Of a stretch of DNA of 64,000 nt, positions 7,937 to 16,177 are shown one piece after another. Within the stretch, counting starts at the first letter, position 1, and each line of letters starts with the position of its first letter. The DNA comes from Pandoraea commovens (GTDB taxonomy: Bacteria > Pseudomonadota > Gammaproteobacteria > Burkholderiales > Burkholderiaceae): contig NZ_CABPSA010000004.1 of the NCBI RefSeq assembly GCF_902459615.1, positions 434,001 to 498,000 of the forward strand, in the 5' to 3' direction. A program made the translations under genes and the position numbers. The notes beneath the pieces were generated by a model. It saw nothing but the letters and a program-made list of their open reading frames with translations. It ran no database searches and was not told the DNA's origin.

Positions 7937-8647
7937 ATGAATGATGCGCGTCGTGCCGTTGTGAGGATCGCTACTGTTTGCGCTCTGGCGTGCGCAAGCG
8001 TGGCCGGGCACGCGCAGTATGCATCGGTGAACCTGGAGTCTTCGACTGGTGTACCGGCGGTCAAGAAGATGCGCTCGTTCAAATCGATGCACTACGTGAA
8101 TCTGGTCCAGCAGGAATACGACTTCAGTTGTGGTTCCGCAGCACTGGCAACGCTGCTGCGTTATGGCTACGGGATCAACATTCCCGAGACCGAAATGATT
8201 CAGCGAATGATGGCGTTCTCTAACCCGGACACCGTCATCAAGAACGGGTTCTCGATGCTCGACATGAAGAAATTCGTGGAGACGCTCGGACTCGAGGGGC
8301 GCGGATTCAAAGTCGATGTGAGTGCGCTTTACGACCTGAAGATCCCGGTCATTGCGCTTATCGACGTCAACGGCTATCAGCACTTTGTGGTCGTCAAGGC
8401 AGCGAAGGACGGACGTGTGTTCGTGTCCGATCCGGCGCTGGGCAATCGCATCATCGAGCAGGCCGATTTTGCCAAGCAGTGGAATGGCTTGGTGCTGGCG
8501 GTCATCGGCAAGCCTTTCCTGGAGGACTCACCGCTGCTCAAAGGAAACGAATCCCTGGCTGCCAAGTTGCGCGATGGCGCGCTGGCGACCGGGACGTCAC
8601 CGACCCCGATGGTGGACTTCGGCATCATCCGGGCGGACCTGTTTTGA
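7937..8647 (+). CDS. FapD-like C39-family cysteine peptidase, exported
   Basis: 236 residues. ATG 7937 is preferred over 7925 because GAGGTG lies just upstream. A signal peptide (RIATVCALACASVAGHA) precedes a C39-type papain-like domain: catalytic Cys in DFSCGSAALATLL (C65), His in YQHFVVV (H149) and Asp in VFVSDPALGN (D165). C39 peptidases trim leader peptides behind ABC exporters, but this one stands alone with no ATPase, as in FapD, the periplasmic protease needed for Fap export. Its likely substrates are the neighbouring secreted proteins. Order and size match fapD. Confidence 0.88.
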   Translation: MNDARRAVVRIATVCALACASVAGHAQYASVNLESSTGVPAVKKMRSFKSMHYVNLVQQEYDFSCGSAALATLLRYGYGINIPETEMIQRMMAFSNPDTVIKNGFSMLDMKKFVETLGLEGRGFKVDVSALYDLKIPVIALIDVNGYQHFVVVKAAKDGRVFVSDPALGNRIIEQADFAKQWNGLVLAVIGKPFLEDSPLLKGNESLAAKLRDGALATGTSPTPMVDFGIIRADLF

Positions 8648-8659
8648 GACCAGACCATC

Positions 8660-9406
8660 ATGAATCGATACGTCCCGATGCTGGCCATCCCGTTGTTCGC
8701 AAGCGCCGTCCCGGCGTTCGCTTCCAACGTGGTGCCTGAGGGCTGGACGCCTGTGAGCGATGAAGTGCTCTCGCACGCGACCGGCAAGTACGCACAACAG
8801 AACATGATCACGGGCTTTCAGCTCGTGATGCAGTCGCAGTGGCAAATGCCCACCGGCGCGAGCCTGCTCGCCACTGGTGTGCTTGGTGTGAATCAGGGGC
8901 AGGTGCAGACCGGCTCGTCGACAACCGTCATCCCGGGCGTGGTGAATGCTGCCGCCCCGACCACGCAGGCAGTGACCGGCGCCCACGCATTGGTCAACGG
9001 CGTCGCACAGATTACGCAGGTTGCGGGCGATGCCAACAACGCGCTGAACAAGGCCATCATCCAGTACGGCCCGGGCGTGTCGCTCGCGCTGCTGGTGCCC
9101 ATTAGTAACCAGTCGACCAGTAACTCGAGCACCACGGTCGGCAACCTGAGTGCGAACGTCGCGATCAGTTCGGCCGGCATGCAGCTCTCGCTCAATACCC
9201 CGAACGGCAATCTCGGCCAGAGCGTCGCAGGCGGCGCGGGTGGGGCGATGAATCAGATCATGCAGGTCGTCCAGGTGGCAGGCAATGCGCAGCAGGTGAT
9301 GAACACCATGACGCTGAACCTCCAGACGAGTGCGCTGACGTCGGGCGGACTGCGTCAGCTCGGTATTCAGAACGCGATGGCGAACATGGTTGCCATTCGG
9401 CATTGA
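8660..9406 (+). CDS. FapE-like secreted protein, probable minor amyloid or secretion component
   Basis: 248 residues, signal peptide cut after AFA (about residue 21), 12 bases behind the protease gene. The mature start holds PVSDEVLSHATGKYAQQ (31-47), which resembles leader motifs cut by C39 peptidases. Weak repeats follow: GVLGVNQGQVQTG (73-85), ITQVAGDANNALN (118-130) and VVQVAGNAQQVMN (203-215), the same VxQ-AG-x-x-N pattern as the other subunits. FapE in Pseudomonas is an extracellular minor component essential for assembly. No cysteine is present. Identification rests on order, size and repeats. Confidence 0.72.
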   Translation: MNRYVPMLAIPLFASAVPAFASNVVPEGWTPVSDEVLSHATGKYAQQNMITGFQLVMQSQWQMPTGASLLATGVLGVNQGQVQTGSSTTVIPGVVNAAAPTTQAVTGAHALVNGVAQITQVAGDANNALNKAIIQYGPGVSLALLVPISNQSTSNSSTTVGNLSANVAISSAGMQLSLNTPNGNLGQSVAGGAGGAMNQIMQVVQVAGNAQQVMNTMTLNLQTSALTSGGLRQLGIQNAMANMVAIRH

Positions 9407-9761
9407 GCGTGTGTGAACGTATTTGAAGTGAAGTGAAGTGAAAGGTAAGGCATAGCAAGCGCAGTGACGGCGTCGTGGTCGATGCATTCGACGCGACGCC
9501 GGCAGCAACGTCCGGCAGGTCTTTACCGGACGCCATGACAACTAGACGTGGGGCGCCGCCGCAAAACACTCGCGGCGTACAAGAAGGTGATGTCGGCAGG
9601 GCCCGGGCAGGAGGCATCGGCGATGCTGTTGACGCTTTCGATCACTGTCCGTGTTCCGTACGCATCACCCCGCAGTCGAGCAGCAAGGACAACCGTTGTT
9701 GCAACACGTGTTTGTTGGATTGCGCGCGGACATCCGTCCGCTTTTTCACCCGGGGGGGATC
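9407..9761. other. Intergenic region before the FapF-like channel gene
   Basis: 355 bases inside the operon with no convincing gene. It contains a GAAGT triplet repeat near 9424-9440, a 7-bp hairpin CGTCCGG / CCGGACG at 9509-9532, and a weak sigma-54-like element AGGCATC-N4-ATGCT at 9612-9627 (GG 9613-9614, GC 9625-9626, 10 bases apart). The channel gene may have its own promoter. Confidence 0.35.
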
Positions 9762-11093
9762 ATGAACACTCACCGCTTTTTTCCCGTTGCCGCTATTCCG
9801 TTGGGGGTACTGCTTTTCACGCTATCGGCCCAGGCTCAGGAGCATACGGACCCATCGCCGGATAGCCGTCTCCAGATGTTGATGGACATGGTTGACCGGC
9901 AGCAGCGGGAAATTTCTTCTCTGAAGCAGCGCCTCACGGATATCGAGATGGCGCAACGCGGTCGCGGTCTGACCGCGTGGGATACCGCGCAGATCGCGCA
10001 GGTCTCACCGGGCGATGGCTCGGCCGCCGGTTCTGCTGGCACACCCGGCGGCGGCGCTGCCGGGGCGGCCGGACCGACATCCGCCACGCCTATCGGCGAG
10101 ACGCAGCAGATGCAGAAGAGCGAGACCGACTCGCAACGCACGCCTGCCGAAGAAGCTGTCGTTCAGGCGCAGCACGCGCCGTTGTTCGACCGCAAGCTCA
10201 CCATCGATGCCGGTATCAGCTACAGCTACTACGACCGGCGCCAACTGGTGCTGAGTGGCTTTCTCGCCCTCGACGCCATTTTCCTCGGTCAGTTGAACCT
10301 CGGCCAAACTAAGGCCAACGTATGGACGTTCGACGTCAACACGCGTTACGGGGTGACCGACCGGTTGAGCCTGGCGTTCGACGTGCCGTATCTGTACCGC
10401 AACTCCGACTTCATCTCCGGTGGGGTGGGCGGTGCGGCGTCGTCGATCAGCGACATCAGCAAGAACTCGGCGAATATCGGCGACGTGAACGCGTCGTTGT
10501 ACTACCAGCTCATGAAGGAAAACGCCAACTGGCCCGATATCGTGGCGTCGTTACGCGTGACCGCACCGACCGGCACGTCGCCGTTCGGCATCAAGCTGGG
10601 TACGCCCGATCCGACGAACAACAACTTGACGACGCCGTCGCGCCTGCCCACGGGTAATGGCATATGGGCTATCACGGCGGGCCTGTCGTTCCTGCGCACC
10701 TACGACCCGATCGTGTTGTTCGCGAACGTAGCGTACACGTACAACGTGGCGAAGACGTTCGACGACATCTCGACTATCGAAGGCGTCGTGCAGCCTGCGA
10801 AGGTCAAGCTTGGCGATATCGTGCAGGTTGGCGCGGGGATGGCGTTGGCGCTCAACGATAAGACTGCGCTGTCGATCTCGTATTCGACGGCGATCTCGCG
10901 CGCAACGAAGACGGCTTCGCCGGGCGGCCCGTGGACCACGGTGGCAGGCAGTACCACCAATGCGGCGTCGCTCAACTTCGGCATCAACTACGCCATCAAC
11001 AGGCATTGGACGGTCAACGGTTACGTCAATGCCGGCATGTCGCCGGACGCACCGAACTACGTGATCGGGGTTCGTTTCCCGTACACGTTCTGA
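9762..11093 (+). CDS. FapF-like outer membrane channel with N-terminal coiled coil
   Basis: 443 residues. Signal peptide cut after AQA (residue 25). A coiled coil (about 34-66, MLMDMVDRQQREISSLKQRL) is followed by a Gly/Ala/Pro-rich linker (about 85-135) and a beta-barrel of about 290 residues ending GVRFPYTF, with the terminal Phe typical of BAM substrates. This coiled coil-plug-barrel plan is that of FapF, the trimeric outer membrane conduit for Fap amyloid subunits. It closes the plus-strand cluster in the position of fapF. Similar barrels occur in the phenol-degradation MetA-like family, so the secretion role depends on context. Confidence 0.82.
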   Translation: MNTHRFFPVAAIPLGVLLFTLSAQAQEHTDPSPDSRLQMLMDMVDRQQREISSLKQRLTDIEMAQRGRGLTAWDTAQIAQVSPGDGSAAGSAGTPGGGAAGAAGPTSATPIGETQQMQKSETDSQRTPAEEAVVQAQHAPLFDRKLTIDAGISYSYYDRRQLVLSGFLALDAIFLGQLNLGQTKANVWTFDVNTRYGVTDRLSLAFDVPYLYRNSDFISGGVGGAASSISDISKNSANIGDVNASLYYQLMKENANWPDIVASLRVTAPTGTSPFGIKLGTPDPTNNNLTTPSRLPTGNGIWAITAGLSFLRTYDPIVLFANVAYTYNVAKTFDDISTIEGVVQPAKVKLGDIVQVGAGMALALNDKTALSISYSTAISRATKTASPGGPWTTVAGSTTNAASLNFGINYAINRHWTVNGYVNAGMSPDAPNYVIGVRFPYTF

Positions 11094-11114
11094 GGCTTGA
11101 TCGGGTAAGAGAAA

Positions 11115-11543
11115 TCAGCGAGCGGCTGCAGATCCCATGCGGCCGCTTGCGTTGATTTTGAAGTTCGTGGCCATCATGCCAGCCGACATTTGCGGCATCG
11201 AGGAGATGTTAATCGTCGTGCGCGGCTGCGCGGTGGCAGGCAGCGATGCCTGAGTCGGTTTAGGCGACGGGGCGGGCGGAATCACTTCGTCCCAGAGACG
11301 AACGTGGTTTGCTGCAGCAGTTGTTGAATTGACCGGTGCGATGGTGTTCGGTCCGGCGTTGCCGATGCTGGTGACAAGGCTGCGAGCCACGTTGGCGGCA
11401 TGGGTGCTGGCGAGCAGGGCGTCGCTCACTGTCGCGGGCATACTGCCCACGCCGATGACGTCGGCCTGCGCGGTACTCACAAAGCACGCGGCGGCAAGAC
11501 AAAACACCGCACTGCGCGTCGTGCTGACGGAAATTTTGAACAT
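11115..11543 (-). CDS. Small secreted protein, paralogue of the 4780 product
   Basis: 142 residues, convergent with the channel gene and 21 bases from its end. Signal peptide cut after AQA (about residue 27). VSDALLASTHAAN (39-51) resembles the leader-like motif of the operon proteins. LWDE at 83-86 followed by PPAPSPKP matches the LWDE and Pro-rich segment of the 182-residue protein at 4780, suggesting gene duplication within the locus. Function unknown; a structural or accessory role in the amyloid-like matrix is inference. Its upstream region is A+T-rich, with a possible -10 TAAAAT on this strand. Confidence 0.7.
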   Translation of the reverse strand: MFKISVSTTRSAVFCLAAACFVSTAQADVIGVGSMPATVSDALLASTHAANVARSLVTSIGNAGPNTIAPVNSTTAAANHVRLWDEVIPPAPSPKPTQASLPATAQPRTTINISSMPQMSAGMMATNFKINASGRMGSAAAR

Positions 11544-11920
11544 GGCGTGCCCCCCGGCCTCCGCTGACTGTCCTCTCAGACTTTTTGTATTTTATTGCGT
11601 CAGATGAGAAATGGAAGGGGAAAAAGTAATAGCGGAATTTCCGAAAATTGAGTAAATAATTTACGCAAATTGCGGATTGTCGCGCTAAGGCAACAGGGAT
11701 AAGGCTCCGCGAGAAACGGATTCGCCGCCATGCGGGCTTAGCGCATAAACTGCCTTGAAAGCAAGATGACGCCTTATGTGTAAATCGTGACGAAGGTTGG
11801 AGGATTTCTTCGGATTTTCTTCAATTTCGTCCTGCTAAAAACAACGCTAAAGGCGCAGCACGTTCGAGAAGAAAGCGGGGCGGCGGCATGGGGATGCCGA
11901 CCGGAATGACAGGGGAAATC
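11544..11920. other. A+T-rich divergent regulatory region
   Basis: 377 bases between the divergent small secreted protein gene and the LuxR-type regulator. It contains a near-perfect dyad GTAAAT-A-ATTTAC at 11652-11664 and an inverted repeat GCGCTAAG (11682-11689) / CTTAGCGC (11737-11744). Base composition is clearly A+T-richer than the flanking genes. It probably controls both genes; no protein-coding frame is convincing. Confidence 0.45.
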
Positions 11921-12646
11921 ATGCGTGTGCTGGTCCTAGGAGAGGCTGCCGCCTGGCTGAGCGGCCTCCAGGTCGCGTTGCAAACCGAAGCGAACGCGAC
12001 GCCACCCGTCTTGCGTCACGTCGATAGCGTGGCGACGCAGGACTGGGTATGGCTGCGCGAGTTGCCTTCGCGTCGTGCGCTCGTACTCGATGAGTCCGTG
12101 GCGCGTACGCCCGCGCTCGACACCTTGTGCTCGGCAGCCGCCGAGTGTGTTCCTCCCGTGCCGGTTATCGTCGTTGGCGATGCGGGTTTTCCCGATGAAA
12201 TCATCCGCTGGCTGCAAGCGGGCGTCACGGCATGTCTGCCGTGGCCGAACTCGGTGGCGCGTATTCGTTCGGTGTTCGACCTGGCGTTTTCCGGTGGACG
12301 CTTTGTGCCGGAAGAGGCGCTCTCGGCGTTGCTCGTGTTGTGGCGTCAGGAGGCTTTGGGCGAGGCGCTGCCGCTTTCTCGCCTGCCGGTGTTTCCGCTG
12401 GGCGGGGACAAGGCGACGCAACTGGCCGAGTCTGCGTTGCTCGGCATTTCCCAGCGGCAATACGAAATTCTGGCGCTGCTCTCCCGAGGGCTGTCCATCA
12501 AGACCATTTGCCAGCAGCTCGTGATCTCGGAAGGCACTGCGAAGACGCACGTCTCGGCGCTTTACCGGCGTCTGGGGGCGCGCAATCGTGGCGAGGCCAT
12601 TTATATTGCAGCGCAACGTGGCGCGCGTCATCTGTTCGAGACGTGA
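11921..12646 (+). CDS. LuxR-family regulator with atypical receiver domain
   Basis: 241 residues from the ATG at 11921, preceded by AGGGGAA; an in-frame ATG at 11888 would add 11 residues but lies ahead of the first beta strand MRVLVLGE. The N-terminal ~130 residues follow a receiver fold (VLVLGE, ALVLDE with D57, VPVIVVGD) but lack the acidic pair, so phosphorylation is doubtful. The C-terminal HTH (QRQYEILALLSRGLSIKTIC... GTAKTHVSALYRRL) is a standard LuxR/GerE domain. CsgD, which controls curli amyloid in enterics, has the same plan of non-canonical receiver plus LuxR HTH. A role in controlling the amyloid-like operon is inferred from position. Confidence 0.8.
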   Translation: MRVLVLGEAAAWLSGLQVALQTEANATPPVLRHVDSVATQDWVWLRELPSRRALVLDESVARTPALDTLCSAAAECVPPVPVIVVGDAGFPDEIIRWLQAGVTACLPWPNSVARIRSVFDLAFSGGRFVPEEALSALLVLWRQEALGEALPLSRLPVFPLGGDKATQLAESALLGISQRQYEILALLSRGLSIKTICQQLVISEGTAKTHVSALYRRLGARNRGEAIYIAAQRGARHLFET

Positions 12647-12881
12647 TCGACCGCTAACGCGCATCCCCCTGCTGTAGCCGCGCTGAGTCGGTGCAGTCTT
12701 CGGAATCGACGACGAACTGCATCGGAATCGTCCGGGATTCCCCTTGAGGCTATTGGCCGATCGCCGACTGCCGAATTACTATACGAACTTCATTTGCCAC
12801 CCATATGCACGGATGCGGCCTTCGGGGCAGCGTCCCGAACTCGACGGTGATGGCCGTCGACGAGGCTCAGGAGTCCAAGCG

Positions 12882-14219
12882 TTGTCCAAGTCGTCTACGC
12901 CGTACACATCCACTTCGCCACAGGGCGCCAATGCGTCTGCGGCATCCGCCAATCAGTCTTCCGACGCATCCCGTCAAACTTCCGAATCGGCCAATGCGGC
13001 TAAGTCGTCCACCGGTATGCCCGGCTTCGGCGCGCTCGCTGGCGTGAAGGTGCTCGAACTCGGCACGCTCATTGCCGGTCCGTTCGCCGCACGCATGCTG
13101 GGCGAGTTCGGCGCGGAGGTCATCAAGATCGAAGATCCGCAGCACGGCGATCCGTTGCGCAAATGGCGCAAGTTGCACCCCGATGCGGGCGGCACGTCGC
13201 TGTGGTGGGCCGTGCAGGCGCGTAACAAGAAGTCGGTAACGATCAACCTCAAGTCGCCGGAAGGTCAGGCCATTGTGCGCAAGCTGGCGGCGCAGGCGGA
13301 CATCGTCGTCGAGAACTTCCGTCCCGGATTGCTGGAGCGTTTCGGATTGGGCTACGAACAGTTGTCCGCCGACAATCCCGGGCTGGTGATGGTGCGCCTG
13401 TCCGGTTACGGTCAGACCGGCCCGTATCGCGACCGGCCGGGGTTTGGCGCCATCGCCGAATCGATGGGGGGATTACGGCATATCACGGGCTATCCGGAGT
13501 TGCCGCCGCCGCGCATCGGCATTTCCATCGGCGACTCGATTGCCGCGCTGCATGGGGTGATCGGCGCGATGATGGCGCTGCATCACCGCAACGTGAATGG
13601 CGGGCGAGGGCAGGTTGTCGACGTTGCGCTTTACGAAGCCGTCTTCAACCTGATGGAGAGCGTGGTGCCCGAGTACAGCGTCGCCGGGATGGTGCGTGAG
13701 CGCACCGGGGCGTCGCTGCCGGGGATCGTGCCGTCGAACACCTATCCGTGCGCTGACGGCATGATCGTCGTGGGCGGAAACAGCGATCCGATCTTCAAGC
13801 GTCTGATGCATGCCATTGGCCGTGCTGATCTTGCGGAGGATCCGGGGCTGGCGCATAACGACGGTCGCGTGCCGCGCACCCAGGAGATCGACGACGCTAT
13901 CGGCGGCTGGACGCAAATGCGTCCTATCGACGATGCGCTGGCGGTGCTGCAGGGCGCGGACGTGCCCGCGAGCCGCATCTACACGGTGGCCGACATGTTC
14001 AAGGATCCGCAGTTCATCGCGCGCCAGATGATCCAGCGTCATACCTTCCCGGATGGCACGCCGATCGATCTGCCGAACATTTCGCCGAAGCTCTCGGAGA
14101 CCCCCGGACAGACCCAGTGGCTCGGCCCGGAACTCGGCGCACACACGGACGAAGTGCTTGGGCAACTGGGTTATGATGCCGGGCAAATCAAAGCATTGCG
14201 CGAGAGCGGCGTCATCTGA
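12882..14219 (+). CDS. CaiB/BaiF family (class III) CoA-transferase
   Basis: 445 residues from a TTG at 12882, chosen because AGGAG at 12869-12873 lies 8 bases upstream; the frame is open further but without a better site. After a Ser/Ala-rich ~50-residue leader the domain begins LAGVKVLELGTLIAGPFAARML and GAEVIKIEDP, then VENFRPGLLERFGLGYE, SGYGQTGPYRDRPGFG and GISIGDSIAALHG with the likely catalytic Asp at about 218. The family moves CoA between carboxylic acids. The exact substrate cannot be read. It sits 108 bases upstream of an ABC uptake system, so the imported compound or its product may be its acceptor. Confidence 0.9.
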   Translation: MSKSSTPYTSTSPQGANASAASANQSSDASRQTSESANAAKSSTGMPGFGALAGVKVLELGTLIAGPFAARMLGEFGAEVIKIEDPQHGDPLRKWRKLHPDAGGTSLWWAVQARNKKSVTINLKSPEGQAIVRKLAAQADIVVENFRPGLLERFGLGYEQLSADNPGLVMVRLSGYGQTGPYRDRPGFGAIAESMGGLRHITGYPELPPPRIGISIGDSIAALHGVIGAMMALHHRNVNGGRGQVVDVALYEAVFNLMESVVPEYSVAGMVRERTGASLPGIVPSNTYPCADGMIVVGGNSDPIFKRLMHAIGRADLAEDPGLAHNDGRVPRTQEIDDAIGGWTQMRPIDDALAVLQGADVPASRIYTVADMFKDPQFIARQMIQRHTFPDGTPIDLPNISPKLSETPGQTQWLGPELGAHTDEVLGQLGYDAGQIKALRESGVI

Positions 14220-14327
14220 CACGCCACTACGCGCAAAGCGCCACGGGCGCGGCAACGACCGCGTCCCGTTATAAAGCACGTCGAACTTACAAAGAATGAA
14301 CGCTGCAACCACGGAGACAACAACACC

Positions 14328-15359
14328 ATGCAAAGACGTCAATTCGTCACGGCACTGGCCGCGACCGGCCTGATCGGCGCAGGCATTCGCCCCGGCTTCG
14401 CGCAAAACAAGCTTGAGAAGACCAAGGTCGCGATTGCGGTCGGCGGCAAGAACCTTTTCTATTACCTGCCGCTCACGATTGCCGAACGCCTGAACTACTT
14501 CAAGGACGAAGGGCTCGACGTCGAAATCTCGGACTTTGCCGGTGGCTCCAAAGCGCTTCAGGCGCTGGTCGGCGGCAGTGCCGATGTAGTGTCGGGGGCT
14601 TACGAGCACACGATTCTGTTGCAGGCGAAGAACCAGTACATCCGCGCATTCGTGCTGCAAGGCCGCGCGCCGCAGATCGTGTTCGGCGTATCGAACAAGA
14701 CGATGCCGAACTACAAGTCGATTGCCGACTTGCGCGGCAAGAAGATCGGTGTGACGGCACCGGGGTCGTCGACCAACATTATGGCGAACTTCGTGCTGGC
14801 CAAGGGCGGCATCAAGCCCAATGAGGTCGCTTTCGTCGGGGTGGGGGCGTCGTCCGGCGCGCTGGCCGCGATTCGCTCAGGCAACATCGACGCCATCGTC
14901 AACCTCGACCCGGTCATCACCATGCTGGAGCGCGACAAGGAGATCCGCGTGATCTCGGATACGCGCACGCTCAAGGAGACGGTCTCGGTGTTCGGCGGCA
15001 ATATGCCCGCAGGTTGCCTCTACACGAACGAGTCGTTCATCCAGAAGAATCCGAATACGACGCAAGCCCTGACCAACGCGATGGTGCGTGCGCTGCGCTG
15101 GCTTCAGACTGCCGGGCAGGCCGACCTGATCAAGACGGTGCCCGAAGCGTATCTGCTGGGCGACCGCGCGTTGTATCTCGATGCCTGGAGTCGCGTGAAA
15201 GAGGCAATCTCTCCGGACGGTCTGATTCCGGCAGATGGTCCGGCGACGGCGCTGCGCACGTTGCAGGCGTTCGACGAGACGGTCAAGGGCAAGACGATCG
15301 ATCTGTCGAAGACGTTCACGAACGAGTTCACGAAGAAGGCCGACGCCAAGTACAAATGA
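14328..15359 (+). CDS. ABC transporter substrate-binding protein (nitrate/sulfonate/taurine type)
   Basis: 343 residues. The N-terminus QRRQFVTALAATGLIGAG is a Tat-like signal (twin Arg then hydrophobic core) ending GFA/Q near residue 26. The mature part has the SsuA/ThiY/TauA fold: FYYLPLTIAERLNYFKDEGL, DFAGGSKALQALVGGSADV, DLRGKKIGVTAPGS, GNIDAIVNLDP. Its stop overlaps the start of the ATPase gene. The ligand is not identifiable; sulfonates, nitrate, bicarbonate, taurine or pyrimidine precursors are all used by this family. Confidence 0.9.
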   Translation: MQRRQFVTALAATGLIGAGIRPGFAQNKLEKTKVAIAVGGKNLFYYLPLTIAERLNYFKDEGLDVEISDFAGGSKALQALVGGSADVVSGAYEHTILLQAKNQYIRAFVLQGRAPQIVFGVSNKTMPNYKSIADLRGKKIGVTAPGSSTNIMANFVLAKGGIKPNEVAFVGVGASSGALAAIRSGNIDAIVNLDPVITMLERDKEIRVISDTRTLKETVSVFGGNMPAGCLYTNESFIQKNPNTTQALTNAMVRALRWLQTAGQADLIKTVPEAYLLGDRALYLDAWSRVKEAISPDGLIPADGPATALRTLQAFDETVKGKTIDLSKTFTNEFTKKADAKYK

Positions 15360-16171
15360 TGACTGCGCCGGCTCTGAGTTTCGACAGCATTACGTGCACC
15401 TTCGTCGCCCGCGACGATCGCGCGAAGCGTTATACGGCCGTAGCCGACACGTCGCTCGACATCGCGCCGGGCGAGTTCGTTTCGGTCGTCGGGCCGACCG
15501 GGTGTGGCAAATCCACGTTGCTCAATGTCGCCGCGGGTTTGCTCTCCCCGTCCTCCGGATCGATCAAGGTCTTCGGTGAGCCGCTCAAGGGCATCAATTC
15601 GCGTGCTGGATACATGTTTCAGGCCGAAGCGCTCATGCCATGGCGCAACGCGATCGACAACGTGACCGCGGGACTTGAGTTTCGCGGTGTCGCGCCGGAG
15701 GAAGCGACGGCGCGTGGGCACGAATGGCTCAAGCGCGTGGGCCTGGGCGGTTTCGGCGATCGATATCCGCATCAGCTCTCCGGCGGCATGCGCAAGCGTG
15801 TGGCCATGGCGCAGACGCTGATCCTCGACCCCGACATCATCCTGATGGACGAGCCATTTTCGGCACTCGATATCCAGACGCGTCAGCTCATGGAAAACGA
15901 GTTGCTGGAGCTGTGGGCGGCAAAGCGCCGCGCTGTGCTGTTCATCACGCACGACCTCGATGAGGCGATTGCCTTGTCCGACCGGGTGGTGGTGCTGGCC
16001 GCAGGACCGGGCACGCATCCGATCGGGGAGTTCCGGATCGATCTGCCGCGTCCGCGCGACGTGGCGGAAATTCGTAACCATCCGCGCTTCACCGAGTTGC
16101 ACGCTCAGATATGGGACGTGCTTCGCGAGGAAGTCCTCAAGGGCTACGCACAACAGTTAAAGGCGGTCTGA
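15356..16171 (+). CDS. ABC transporter ATP-binding protein (SsuB/TauB type)
   Basis: 271 residues; the ATGATG at 15356 overlaps the previous TGA. Walker A GPTGCGKST, Q-loop MFQAEALMPW, signature LSGGMRKR, Walker B ILMDEPFSALD and the switch His (FITHDLDEA) are all present, so it is a complete nucleotide-binding domain. It is of the nitrate/sulfonate subclass. It energises uptake with the binding protein before it and the permease at 16346. Confidence 0.95.
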   Translation: MMTAPALSFDSITCTFVARDDRAKRYTAVADTSLDIAPGEFVSVVGPTGCGKSTLLNVAAGLLSPSSGSIKVFGEPLKGINSRAGYMFQAEALMPWRNAIDNVTAGLEFRGVAPEEATARGHEWLKRVGLGGFGDRYPHQLSGGMRKRVAMAQTLILDPDIILMDEPFSALDIQTRQLMENELLELWAAKRRAVLFITHDLDEAIALSDRVVVLAAGPGTHPIGEFRIDLPRPRDVAEIRNHPRFTELHAQIWDVLREEVLKGYAQQLKAV

Positions 16172-16177
16172 GTGGTC

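Noticed and set aside
6284-8383. 699-codon minus-strand frame opposite the FapB/C/D-like genes
   Set aside because: Composition is Arg/His/Cys-rich without motifs, while the plus-strand genes have signal peptides, repeats, ribosome sites and a terminator between them.
7937-8647. Bacteriocin-type export system around the C39 peptidase
   Set aside because: No ABC exporter or small double-glycine bacteriocin gene is adjacent, and the flanking repeat proteins and channel point to a Fap-type system.
9602-9618. GG-N10-GC match in GGCAGGGCCCGGGC
   Set aside because: Only the four invariant bases fit and the flanks are G+C-rich; not a credible sigma-54 promoter.
9475-9765. 96-codon frame in the gap before the channel gene
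   Set aside because: No signal peptide or ribosome site, cysteine clusters and composition typical of random frames.
11119-11157. Imperfect hairpin after the channel gene
   Set aside because: It falls within the 3' coding end of the convergent gene and has no clean T-run, so I did not call it a terminator.
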